Below, in pieces: positions 26,259 to 34,512 of a stretch of DNA of 64,000 bases. The DNA is from CAINVV01 sp036508555 (GTDB taxonomy: Bacteria > Bacteroidota > Bacteroidia > Bacteroidales > Prolixibacteraceae), in the NCBI GenBank assembly GCA_036508555.1, contig DATCHD010000023.1:1-64000 (forward strand). The letters run 5' to 3'. Position numbers and translations under genes: made by a program. Numbering within the stretch: position 1 is the stretch's first letter; every line of letters begins with the position of its first letter. Below the pieces are notes generated by a model, which saw nothing but the letters and a program-made list of their open reading frames with translations, did no database searches and was not told where the DNA came from.

Positions 26259-26339
26259 TTTGGGAGATCAGTGATGAAAAAATTCGGACTAAAACTAAAT
26301 CAGCTGGCTCTTCGAATCCGGACAGTTAAACTTTATCAG

Positions 26340-27881
26340 ATGAAGAATACCCAGAAATTGTTGATCACCATCCTCCGCGCTGCCATTGGATGGCACTTCC
26401 TGTATGAAGGAATTTCCAAAATATTGCAAGATAACTGGACAGCCGCCGGTTTTCTGCGCAATACCTCTGGCTTCTTTTCCGGGTTTTACCATTTCATTGC
26501 GGCCTCACCGGCAATCTTAAAGTTTACGGATATCATAAATATGTATGGTCTGCTGTTCATCGGACTGGCGCTCTTCATCGGATTTTTCAGTCGTTTGGCA
26601 TCGCTCTTCGGCGCCGCACTGTTGATTCTTTACTATTTTGCTTATCCCCCTTTTGGCAATCCGATGCTCAATCCGGCCGACGGACACCTCTTTATTGTCG
26701 ACAAAATCTTCATCGAAGCGGCCATCCTTATCTTCCTGTTTATCTACCGTGAAAGCGGTTTTGGGCTCGATCAGCTGATCTTACACTGCCATGAAAGCCG
26801 TAAAAACCTCAAGAAGGAACCACAAAGCAGTGCTTCCCGCCGGGAGGCGATCAAAAATCTGGCAACAATTCCCGCCTTAGGAGTCATCGGCTGGGGCGCC
26901 ATGCATAATCTCAAAACCTACGGCGTCGATGTGATGACCGGCGCCACCATTCAGGTAAAACAGACCGCACTGACCGAGCTTAAAGGCGATCTACCCAAAG
27001 GAAAAATCGGGAAGCACGAGATCAGCCGGCTCATAGCAGGTGGCAACCTGATCGGGGGATGGGCTCACTCACGCGACCTGATCTATGTCTCCACCCTCTT
27101 CAAGGCATACAATACAGAACAGAAAGTGTACGAAACGCTGATGCTGGCCGAGCAAGCTGGTATTAACACCATCAATATCGGCTTCGCCTCGAATCCGCTG
27201 CTGGAGAAATACAAGAAGATGACCGGGAGCAAGATCAAGGTGATCACCCAGGTACATCCTCCGCTTGACAATATGAAGCTTTCGGCGATCGGGCCCAATA
27301 CCGATCCAAAGTCGTTTTTTACGAACATCGACAGAGCCATCGATTATGGCGTAGATATCATTCAGGTTCAGGGAAACTGGTGCGACTGGCTGGTTCGAGA
27401 CAAGAAGCTGGAGGTCATTCACGAAATGCTGGAACACATTCGTAGTCAGGGTTATCCCGCCGGACTGGGGGCACATTCTGTCGAGTCGCTTATAGCCTGT
27501 CAGGAACAAGGCATCATCCCCGATTATTACATGAAAACCATGCACCACGATCAGTACTGGTCGGCCCATCCACGAGAAAACCGTTTCCCGTTTGAGGTCG
27601 ACGGCAAGGAATACCTCGATCATAACCGCTTCCACAACAACATGTTCTGCCTTTTCCCGGAGCGAACGGTCGAATTTCTCAACCAGACCAAGGTTCCGGT
27701 GATGGGATTTAAAGTCCTGGCAGCCGGCGCCATCGAACCGGAGGACGGTTTCAAATGGGCCTATAACAATGGCGCCGATTTCATCTGCGTCGGGATGTTC
27801 GATTTTCAGGTCGTCAGTAACGTCAATACAGCCATCGACTGCCTGAAAACCGTCACCAGAACCCGTCCGTGGTGCGGATAA
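26340..27881 (+). CDS. DoxX-like membrane domain fused to an aldo/keto-reductase-type TIM barrel
   Basis: The protein has 513 residues from ATG 26340; 26274 is an alternative. The first 145 or so residues form four membrane helices of the DoxX/DoxD type (TILRAAIGWHFLYEGISKIL, then GLLFIGLALFIGFFSRLASL). A twin-arginine-like segment follows at R167-R168 (SRREAIKNLATIPALGVIGW). The rest is a TIM barrel resembling an aldo/keto-reductase-like oxidoreductase (ISRLIAGGNLIGGWAHSRDL, AEQAGINTINIGFASNP, MGFKVLAAGAIEPEDGFKWA). The stand-alone form of the second half would start at the Tat-like motif, so this looks like a gene fusion that places the barrel on the outer face of the membrane. The XRE-cupin gene follows 21 bases later. 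Confidence 0.8.
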   Translation: MKNTQKLLITILRAAIGWHFLYEGISKILQDNWTAAGFLRNTSGFFSGFYHFIAASPAILKFTDIINMYGLLFIGLALFIGFFSRLASLFGAALLILYYFAYPPFGNPMLNPADGHLFIVDKIFIEAAILIFLFIYRESGFGLDQLILHCHESRKNLKKEPQSSASRREAIKNLATIPALGVIGWGAMHNLKTYGVDVMTGATIQVKQTALTELKGDLPKGKIGKHEISRLIAGGNLIGGWAHSRDLIYVSTLFKAYNTEQKVYETLMLAEQAGINTINIGFASNPLLEKYKKMTGSKIKVITQVHPPLDNMKLSAIGPNTDPKSFFTNIDRAIDYGVDIIQVQGNWCDWLVRDKKLEVIHEMLEHIRSQGYPAGLGAHSVESLIACQEQGIIPDYYMKTMHHDQYWSAHPRENRFPFEVDGKEYLDHNRFHNNMFCLFPERTVEFLNQTKVPVMGFKVLAAGAIEPEDGFKWAYNNGADFICVGMFDFQVVSNVNTAIDCLKTVTRTRPWCG

Positions 27882-27902
27882 TCAAAATTAAAAATACTTC
27901 CA

Positions 27903-28457
27903 ATGACCGATCAGATTCAATTAATTGCCTCACGAATCAAGGAGCTCCGCGAGATTTCTGGTATTTCGGCCGAAAGCTTTGCCAGCGAGCTGCAGGTTGA
28001 TGCAAAACTCCTGCATAGCTACGAAAGTGGTACTACCGATATCCCGGTAGGGTTCCTGTACAAAATAGCCCATCGTTTCAACATGGAACTCTCCGCACTC
28101 TTGCGTGGTGAACAGCCTAAATTGCATGTATATTCTGTCGTCCGGAAGGGGAAAGGGCTAAATGTGGATCGCCGCAAACAATATACTTACGAAAACCTGG
28201 CTTGGAATTTCATCCACAAAAAGATCGAACCATTTATCGTTACTGTGGCCCCTTACCAGGAAAACCGCACTCCGGAGTTTAATTCTCACCCCGGACAGGA
28301 GTTCAATTATGTACTTGAAGGGATCCTGATGGTCATCGTCGATGGTCATGAGATCACTCTGAATGAAGGCGATTCGATCTACTTCGATTCGGGTTACCAG
28401 CATGCCATGAAAGCCCTCAACAACCAACACTCCCGCTTCCTCGCCATAGTCACCTAA
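27903..28457 (+). CDS. XRE-family regulator with C-terminal cupin domain
   Basis: The protein has 184 residues. It starts with a lambda-repressor-type helix-turn-helix (IKELREISGISAESFASELQ, ending near KIAHRFNMELSALL). The C-terminal cupin has the metal-ligand pattern SHPGQEFNYVLEGILMVIVD and YFDSGYQHAMKALN. Such proteins sense a small ligand in the cupin and control neighbouring genes. The acyl-CoA synthetase gene directly downstream is the likely target, since this pairing recurs in Bacteroidota. Two palindromic repeats separate the two genes. Confidence 0.9.
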   Translation: MTDQIQLIASRIKELREISGISAESFASELQVDAKLLHSYESGTTDIPVGFLYKIAHRFNMELSALLRGEQPKLHVYSVVRKGKGLNVDRRKQYTYENLAWNFIHKKIEPFIVTVAPYQENRTPEFNSHPGQEFNYVLEGILMVIVDGHEITLNEGDSIYFDSGYQHAMKALNNQHSRFLAIVT

Positions 28458-28489
28458 TCGTCTTTCGACCTTCGATCCTTCGGCCTCTC

Positions 28490-28537
28490 CCGGTCCCTGA
28501 GCCTGTCGAAGGGCCCTTCGGCAGGCTCAGGGACCGG
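28490..28537. repeat. Complete 48-base GGTCCCTGAGCC palindrome
   Basis: CCGGTCCCTGAGCCTGTCGA and its mirror image form two 24-base arms with one mismatch and no loop. Half copies are at 15219-15275. It lies just after the stop codon of the XRE-cupin gene. Confidence 0.85.
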
Positions 28538-28546
28538 AAGCTCGCT

Positions 28547-28569
28547 CCTGCGGATTTGCAATCCGCAGG
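28547..28569. repeat. GCGGATTTGCAATCCGC palindrome before the acyl-CoA synthetase gene
   Basis: This is a perfect 23-base palindrome (CCTGCGGATT, TGC, AATCCGCAGG), preceded by CTCGCTC and followed by TTTTTCACTTTTCAC. It is the same family as 14496 and 62460. It opens a spurious upstream extension of the next gene's frame (MQSAGN). Confidence 0.85.
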
Positions 28570-28600
28570 CAATTTTTCACTTTTCACTTTTCACTTTCTT

Positions 28601-30256
28601 ATGTTAGATAAATACCTCACCCAAACATCCTTCCAAACCTACCAGGATTTCACCGAGAACTTCAAGATCCACATCCCTGCCAATTTCAATTTTGCCTTCG
28701 ATATAGTGGATGAAATAGCCATGAAGACCCCCGAAAAGATCGCCATGGTCTGGTGCAACGACAAGGGTGAAGAGGCAATTTTCACGTTCGGTCAGATGAA
28801 AAAGCAGAGCGACAAGGCGGCTAATTTCTTTCTGTCGGCGGGTATAAGCAAGGGCGATCCGGTGATGCTGATCCTGAAGAGGAGGTACGAATTTTGGTTC
28901 TGCGCTGTGGCACTTCATAAGATCGGTGCTATCACCATCCCGGCAACACACCTGCTCAGTACCAAAGATCTGGTCTACCGCAACAATGCCGCCGATATTA
29001 AAATGATCGTCTGCGTCCCGGAAACCGAAGTGATACAGCATGTAGAGGAGTGTGAAGAGAAGTCGCCGACCTTAAAGACGAAAGCTTTGATTGGGCTGGA
29101 TCGCGAAGGATGGCTCAACTTTAACACAGGGATGGAAAACAGTCCGGCAGAATTTGCCCGTCCACAGGGTGATCAGGCCTCGAAAAACGACGACATCATG
29201 CTCCTCTATTTCACCTCTGGTACTACGGGAATGCCCAAGATGGTGAATCACAACTTTATGTATCCTTTGGGACATATCCTTACCGCAAAATATTGGCAGA
29301 ACGTACAGGACGACGGACTGCATTTCACGGTTGCCGATACCGGCTGGGCCAAATCAGCCTGGGGAAAACTCTATGGTCAATGGCTCTCCGGCAGTGCCGT
29401 GATGACTTACGATTATGATAAGTTTGTCCCCAAAAACCTGATGGAGGTCATCGAGAAATACAGGGTTACAACCTTCTGTGCCCCTCCAACCATCTACCGT
29501 TTCCTGATTAAGGAGAATTTAAGTAAGTACGATCTGGGTGCCCTGAAATATTGCGTCGTGGCAGGTGAGCCTCTTAATCCTGAGGTATATAAGCAATTTT
29601 TGGAGGAGACAAGTATCAAGCTGATGGAAGGTTACGGGCAGACAGAATGCACGGTGGCCCTCGCGACTTATCCCTGGATGGATCCAAAACCGGGCTCCAT
29701 GGGGAAACCTTCTCCCGGCTATCATATTGATCTGCTGGACGAAAACGGAATTTCCTGCGAAGTGGGCGACGAGGGACAGATCGTCATCTATACAGACCAG
29801 AAGCCGACAGGGATGTTTAACGGATACTACCGCGACAATGAGCTTACCAGGAAAGTCTGGCACGACAATATCTATTACACCGGCGACATGGCCTGGCGGG
29901 ATGAAGACGGATATTACTGGTTCGTCGGCCGAGCCGATGATGTGATCAAGAGTTCAGGTTACCGGATTGGTCCCTTCGAGGTGGAGAGTGCCCTGATGGA
30001 ACACCCGGCCGTGCTGGAGTGCGCCATTACAGCGGTGCCCGATCCCGACCGCGGACAAGTAGTAAAAGCCTCCGTCATCCTGTCGAAAAACTACCATGCC
30101 AGTGATGAACTGGCTAAGGAATTGCAGGAACACGTCAAAAAAGTGACCGCCCCATACAAATATCCACGCATCATCGAGTTTGTCACCGAGTTGCCCAAGA
30201 CCATCAGCGGTAAAATCAGGAGGGTGCAGATCCGGGAAGGAGACAATAATGTCTGA
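28601..30256 (+). CDS. AMP-binding acyl-CoA synthetase (acetyl/medium-chain type)
   Basis: The protein has 551 residues. It activates a carboxylic acid with ATP to an acyl-adenylate, then forms acyl-CoA. Visible motifs are the P-loop LYFTSGTTGMPKMVNH, the adenylate-binding YGQTECTV, the hinge region YTGDMAWRDEDGYYWFVGRA with DDVIKSSGYRIGPFEVE, and the C-terminal catalytic Lys in PKTISGKIRR. The pattern is that of the ACSM/acetyl-CoA synthetase-like group. I chose the ATG at 28601 because the longer frame from 28556 is made of palindromic repeat sequence. It lies downstream of an XRE-cupin regulator. The chain length used is not predictable. Confidence 0.92.
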   Translation: MLDKYLTQTSFQTYQDFTENFKIHIPANFNFAFDIVDEIAMKTPEKIAMVWCNDKGEEAIFTFGQMKKQSDKAANFFLSAGISKGDPVMLILKRRYEFWFCAVALHKIGAITIPATHLLSTKDLVYRNNAADIKMIVCVPETEVIQHVEECEEKSPTLKTKALIGLDREGWLNFNTGMENSPAEFARPQGDQASKNDDIMLLYFTSGTTGMPKMVNHNFMYPLGHILTAKYWQNVQDDGLHFTVADTGWAKSAWGKLYGQWLSGSAVMTYDYDKFVPKNLMEVIEKYRVTTFCAPPTIYRFLIKENLSKYDLGALKYCVVAGEPLNPEVYKQFLEETSIKLMEGYGQTECTVALATYPWMDPKPGSMGKPSPGYHIDLLDENGISCEVGDEGQIVIYTDQKPTGMFNGYYRDNELTRKVWHDNIYYTGDMAWRDEDGYYWFVGRADDVIKSSGYRIGPFEVESALMEHPAVLECAITAVPDPDRGQVVKASVILSKNYHASDELAKELQEHVKKVTAPYKYPRIIEFVTELPKTISGKIRRVQIREGDNNV

Positions 30257-30290
30257 TTTTAATAGGAACGCAGATTCTCGAGAATTCTAT

Positions 30291-32828
30291 TTACCTGGAC
30301 CTGAATACCTTATAAAACTCAAACCAGATAATGCTGGAAGTTCCGGCAGCGACGCAGATGATCGCTTCGACAAAGCTGATTCTCTCAAACTGAAACAGGT
30401 TCAGCAAAAAGGGAACATTCAATGTCAGCAGCAGGAATCCAATGGCACCACCTACAACCCATTTTACTGTTTTGTTGGTCGTTACCAGTATCTGAAAAAT
30501 ATTTCGTGACCACGAACGATTCGAAAGAATAATGGCAATATTGGCTGCAATCAGGGTAGTAAATGCCAGTGCCCGGACCTCTTTTTCAGAGTAATTGAGT
30601 CTTAGTCCTATGAGGTAAACGGCAAAAACGATGACCAGAATCCCGATTCCCTGTGAACAACTTAGCCAGATCTTTTTTGCCCCGAAGAATGGATCATCGA
30701 AAGCTTTGGGTGGCCGATCCATCACGTTTCTCTCTGCCTTTTCAGCTTCAAAGATGACAGAACAGGCCGGATCGATGATCAGCTCGAGAAAGACAATATG
30801 AACCGGCCATAAAATCAGCGGCAAGTTGGAGAAGAATACTGGGATAAGAGACAATCCGGCAATTGGTACGTGAATGGCAAAAATATAGGCCAGTGCCTTC
30901 TGCAGGTTGTCGAAAATACGTCTTCCCATTTTCACCGCCCCGACAATCGAGGCAAAATTATCATCCATCAACACCAGAGAAGAGGCTTCACGGGCCACGT
31001 CGGTACCTTTTTCACCCATCGCGATTCCGATGTGGGCGGCCTTCAGGGCAGGGGCATCATTCACTCCATCGCCCGTCATGGCCACTATTTCATTATTTCG
31101 CTTCAGGGCATTGACGATCTTCAGTTTCTGCTCCGGAACAACCCGGGCAAATACATTCACCTCCCGGATACGTTTGCACAACTCCTCTTCCGACATCGCG
31201 TGTAACTCCGGTCCGCTGATAGCCACATCCGAGTTTTTCAGCCCAATCTCTTTTGCAATATTCATGGCTGTCACAGGATAGTCTCCGGTAATCATAATCA
31301 CCCTAATGCCGGCTTTGTAGCATTCTGCAACCGCTGCGGGAACGGTCTCCCTGATTGGATCTGACAAGGCAATCAACCCGATAAATTCAAACTTAAAATC
31401 GTGCTGGATATCAGGTAAGTTCTCGCTTCCAATCATCGACTTCGCCACTCCGAGCACCCTCAGCCCATCGGAAGCCATTTCGGAGATGGCCGCTTCGTAG
31501 GTTATCTTCCGTTCCTGTGACAGGTGACAAAGATCGAAAATTGCTTCCGGGGCACCCTTGGCTGCAATCGTCTGCTGCTGATTCTCCGAATTGGTAAAAA
31601 CACGCGACATCGCCAGTAACTCTTTAGACAAAGGATATTCTTTGACCATCTGCCAGTCGGTATGGATATGCTCAGTGTTTTTCAGGAACGCCTCGCCCAT
31701 GACGGTAATGGCTTTTTCCATCGGATCGAAAGGATTGGTCTGACTCGACAGGATGCCGTATTCAATTATTTCGTGAAATTCTTCAGGGAAAGGTGTTGAA
31801 TGATTGACTTTATTGAAGTTGTTGCCGTTGTATAATCTGCTGACCGTCATTTTATTCTGCGTCAGCGTCCCGGTTTTATCGGTACAGAGTACGGTTGCGG
31901 AACCCAGGGTCTCTATCGCCGATGGTTTCCTGGTAAGAACATTTTTCTTAGACATCCGCCAGGCTCCCAGCGCCATAAAAATAGTGAGCACTACCGGGAA
32001 TTCCTCAGGCAACATGGCCATTGCCAGCGTAATTCCCACAAGGAATCCTTGTAATAAATCGCCGCGGGTGAGGGTAAAAACTAGGATCACAATCAGACAG
32101 AGTGAAACACCGATGATGGCCAGTCTTCTGACCAGGATGCCCATCTCGGTCTTGAGTTTAGTAGGTTCTTCCACAACAGAGTCAAGCGCCTTTCCAATCT
32201 TTCCGATTTCTGTATTGGAACCGATAGAGGTGATCCGTACCACCCCATTACCCTGTACAATCATCGATCCGGAATAGACGAATGGCAGCTCATCACCACC
32301 GGGTTGACAATAAATATCAGTCCCATTCCATTCGGACTTGCTAACCGGTACGGACTCCCCGGTCAGGAGCGATTCATCGGCCATCAGGTTGACGGAATAC
32401 AGGACCGTTGCATCTGCCGGTACCCGGTCGCCTTCCTGAAGAACAACCAGATCGTCGGTCACGACTTCTCTTCCTGCAATACGTTTTTCAATTCCTTCCC
32501 GAATCACCAAAGCCCGGGGACTAGCCAGATCTTTCAGGGCATCCAGCGCTTTTTCCGTCTTCTTTTCCTGGTAAAATTCGATACCCATAATCACGAAGAC
32601 GAAACCCAGTAACATTAGTCCTTCCTGCACGTCACCTAAAACCAGGTAAAGCGAACCGCAGGCAACCAGCAGTATAAACATAGGCTCTTTGACGATAACC
32701 CATGCAAGAGCCAGAAAATTTTTGGGTTTTGAAGAGGGGAGTTCGTTAAGACCTTCCTTCGCCTGCTTCTCTGAGACAGCAGACGCACTCAATCCTTTGA
32801 ATCTTTGCGAATTTATATCGAATGCCAT
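30291..32828 (-). CDS. P2-type cation-transporting ATPase
   Basis: The protein has 845 residues. It is an inner-membrane pump driven by an aspartyl-phosphate cycle. The order is an N-terminal cation-ATPase domain (GLNELPSSKPKNFLALAWVI), an actuator domain with DESLLTGESVPV, the phosphorylation site CTDKTGTLT (D317), and the hinge MTGDGVNDAPALK (D587). Six C-terminal helices are rich in ILWPVHIVFLELIIDPACS-type segments. The fourth-helix ion motif reads PEEFP rather than the PEGLP typical of SERCA/PMCA calcium pumps, so calcium specificity is likely but not certain. It is convergent with the acyl-CoA synthetase gene, with 34 bases between their ends. Confidence 0.92.
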   Translation of the reverse strand: MAFDINSQRFKGLSASAVSEKQAKEGLNELPSSKPKNFLALAWVIVKEPMFILLVACGSLYLVLGDVQEGLMLLGFVFVIMGIEFYQEKKTEKALDALKDLASPRALVIREGIEKRIAGREVVTDDLVVLQEGDRVPADATVLYSVNLMADESLLTGESVPVSKSEWNGTDIYCQPGGDELPFVYSGSMIVQGNGVVRITSIGSNTEIGKIGKALDSVVEEPTKLKTEMGILVRRLAIIGVSLCLIVILVFTLTRGDLLQGFLVGITLAMAMLPEEFPVVLTIFMALGAWRMSKKNVLTRKPSAIETLGSATVLCTDKTGTLTQNKMTVSRLYNGNNFNKVNHSTPFPEEFHEIIEYGILSSQTNPFDPMEKAITVMGEAFLKNTEHIHTDWQMVKEYPLSKELLAMSRVFTNSENQQQTIAAKGAPEAIFDLCHLSQERKITYEAAISEMASDGLRVLGVAKSMIGSENLPDIQHDFKFEFIGLIALSDPIRETVPAAVAECYKAGIRVIMITGDYPVTAMNIAKEIGLKNSDVAISGPELHAMSEEELCKRIREVNVFARVVPEQKLKIVNALKRNNEIVAMTGDGVNDAPALKAAHIGIAMGEKGTDVAREASSLVLMDDNFASIVGAVKMGRRIFDNLQKALAYIFAIHVPIAGLSLIPVFFSNLPLILWPVHIVFLELIIDPACSVIFEAEKAERNVMDRPPKAFDDPFFGAKKIWLSCSQGIGILVIVFAVYLIGLRLNYSEKEVRALAFTTLIAANIAIILSNRSWSRNIFQILVTTNKTVKWVVGGAIGFLLLTLNVPFLLNLFQFERISFVEAIICVAAGTSSIIWFEFYKVFRSR

Positions 32829-33150
32829 AAGCTGATCACTTTTAAATAAGTACCATGGTATTTTACAAATTTACAATTTTTTGAAGATCAGTACAGGTTG
32901 TAATTAATATAATATTAGCACTTTCATGCGTTTATATTTTGTCTTTCAATGGTCGCATGGAATACCCACATAATCATTTTCGGTTAGTCCCGACAAGTCG
33001 GGATGGGTATTTCAATCGGAATTTTGCCCTTTTGTCTGTTATAATTTCGATATAAATAGGCAAAACGTCGGTAAAAACCGCCAAACAGTCGATCCTGGTT
33101 TCAAAGGTGGTGAGCTTGGTGTTAATTTGCTTCAAATTGAAAATCATGTT
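32829..33150. other. Intergenic region of 322 bases with a dispersed repeat
   Basis: This separates the divergent P-type ATPase and TolC genes. It holds copy B of the 80-base dispersed repeat. A minus-strand frame (33165-32974, 63 codons) starting MFCLHNMIFNLKQINTKLTT runs through it, but no family is recognised and its end is repeat-derived, so it is probably a relic or chance frame. No clear promoter was assigned. Confidence 0.5.
32935..33022. repeat. Copy B of the dispersed repeat of about 80 bases
   Basis: It runs from TTGTCTTTCAATGG through AATACCCACATAATCATTTT to ATGGGTATTTCAAT. It shares the order and inverted AATACCCA/TGGGTATT pair of copy A at 23878-23955. It also contains a small internal palindrome, CCCGACAAGTCGGG, which copy A lacks. 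Confidence 0.7.
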
Positions 33151-34488
33151 ATGAAGACAAAACAAACAAATTTAATTATTACCGGACTCCTAATGCTCCT
33201 GTCAGGATATTCAGGCAATGCACAGGGAAAGTCCTGGAAACTGGAAGAATGTATCAATTACGCCCTTAACAGGAACATCCAGGTACAAAAAGCTGACCTG
33301 TCCAACAAACAAAATCAGCTTTATTCCGAGCAGGCTCAGGCCAGCCGTTTGCCTTCTCTTAACGCTTCTGTCAGCCAGAACTTTAACTGGTACAAAGGAT
33401 TCGATTCAACTACCGGACAATACGGTAGCAGTAATGGTTCAAACAGCACAAACTATTCTGTCAATTCGAATGTCGTGCTGATTAATGGCGGGAAGGTTTC
33501 CAACAAGATCAAACAGGCTGAAATCAACCTGTCGAGTGGACATTATTATTCTGAGTCAGTCAGGGAATCCGTCGGATTGAATATTCTGAACGCCTACCTG
33601 CAGGTACTGTATGGTTATGAAAATGTAAGCAATGCCGAAAAACAAATTGAGTCGACTACAGAACAACTTGCCCTCGCGAAGGAACGCGTGGATCTGGGAG
33701 TCATTTCTATGGCTGATTACCTGCAGATCAAGTCCGAACTTGCAACTGAGAAATCAACCCTCGCTACCGCTCAGAGTCAGTTATCAATCAACAAGGTAAC
33801 CCTCATGCAACTCATGGAACTGCCTGTCGAACAGGGGTTTGAAGTTGTCAGGCCGAATCTGGACAGTTTGCTTATAAAATCCGACCTACCCAATGCACAG
33901 GAGATTTATAATATGGCGATTGGAATTAAACCACAGATCAAAAATGCGGAATTGAACAAGGAGAGCGCAGCTATCAATGTGAATATCGCGAAAGCCGATT
34001 ACCTGCCATCGATTTCAATGGGTGTTGGTCTGTCGACAGGGTATTCCAGCCTGTTACGAGGGACTGACTATTCCAGCCAGCTGAAGGATAAAATCAATCC
34101 TTCAATTGGTTTATCGCTATCCATACCAATATTTCAGAAAAAGCTGGTAAAGACTAATGTCGGAGTTGCCGGTATTGCGGTCTCCAATGCGGAACTAGAT
34201 CTCATCAACACCAAAAACACGCTCCGGAAGGAGATTGAACAGGCGTGTGTTGATGTTGAATCAGCCAGAACGGAATATGCTGCCGGGCTGGAAGGACTGC
34301 AGTCAAGCAGGGAGTCTTATAATGTTACAGACGAAAAATTTAAGGTTGGATTGCTGAACTCAGTCGATTATTTAGTCCAGAAAACCAGCCTGATCACATC
34401 CGAAAGTAAATTACTTCAATCCAGATTTAACCTGATTTTCAGTTATAAAGTTCTTGATTTCTACAAAGGAATCCCGCTTGTACTCTAA
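33151..34488 (+). CDS. TolC family outer-membrane efflux protein
   Basis: The protein has 445 residues with a signal peptide ending GNAQ. It begins with the usual KSWKLEECINYALNRNIQVQ and contains two long coiled-coil repeats (ESTTEQLALAKERVDLGVIS, then ARTEYAAGLEGLQSSRESYN with VTDEKFKVGLLNSVDYL). This is the duplicated OEP fold that forms the outer-membrane channel of tripartite pumps. I chose the ATG at 33151, which starts a proper signal peptide; the frame extends eight codons further. It is the first gene of the tolC-macA-macB operon. Confidence 0.93.
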   Translation: MKTKQTNLIITGLLMLLSGYSGNAQGKSWKLEECINYALNRNIQVQKADLSNKQNQLYSEQAQASRLPSLNASVSQNFNWYKGFDSTTGQYGSSNGSNSTNYSVNSNVVLINGGKVSNKIKQAEINLSSGHYYSESVRESVGLNILNAYLQVLYGYENVSNAEKQIESTTEQLALAKERVDLGVISMADYLQIKSELATEKSTLATAQSQLSINKVTLMQLMELPVEQGFEVVRPNLDSLLIKSDLPNAQEIYNMAIGIKPQIKNAELNKESAAINVNIAKADYLPSISMGVGLSTGYSSLLRGTDYSSQLKDKINPSIGLSLSIPIFQKKLVKTNVGVAGIAVSNAELDLINTKNTLRKEIEQACVDVESARTEYAAGLEGLQSSRESYNVTDEKFKVGLLNSVDYLVQKTSLITSESKLLQSRFNLIFSYKVLDFYKGIPLVL

Positions 34489-34512
34489 AAAATATTTCAA
34501 ATACATATTACC

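Noticed and set aside
28556..28600. Upstream start of the acyl-CoA synthetase (MQSAGN...)
   Set aside because: These codons come from the REP-like palindrome and its TTTTCACTTTTCAC tail; family homology starts at the ATG at 28601.
30180..30509. Possible small gene between the synthetase and the P-type ATPase
   Set aside because: It overlaps the ends of both genes and has no homology or start signal.
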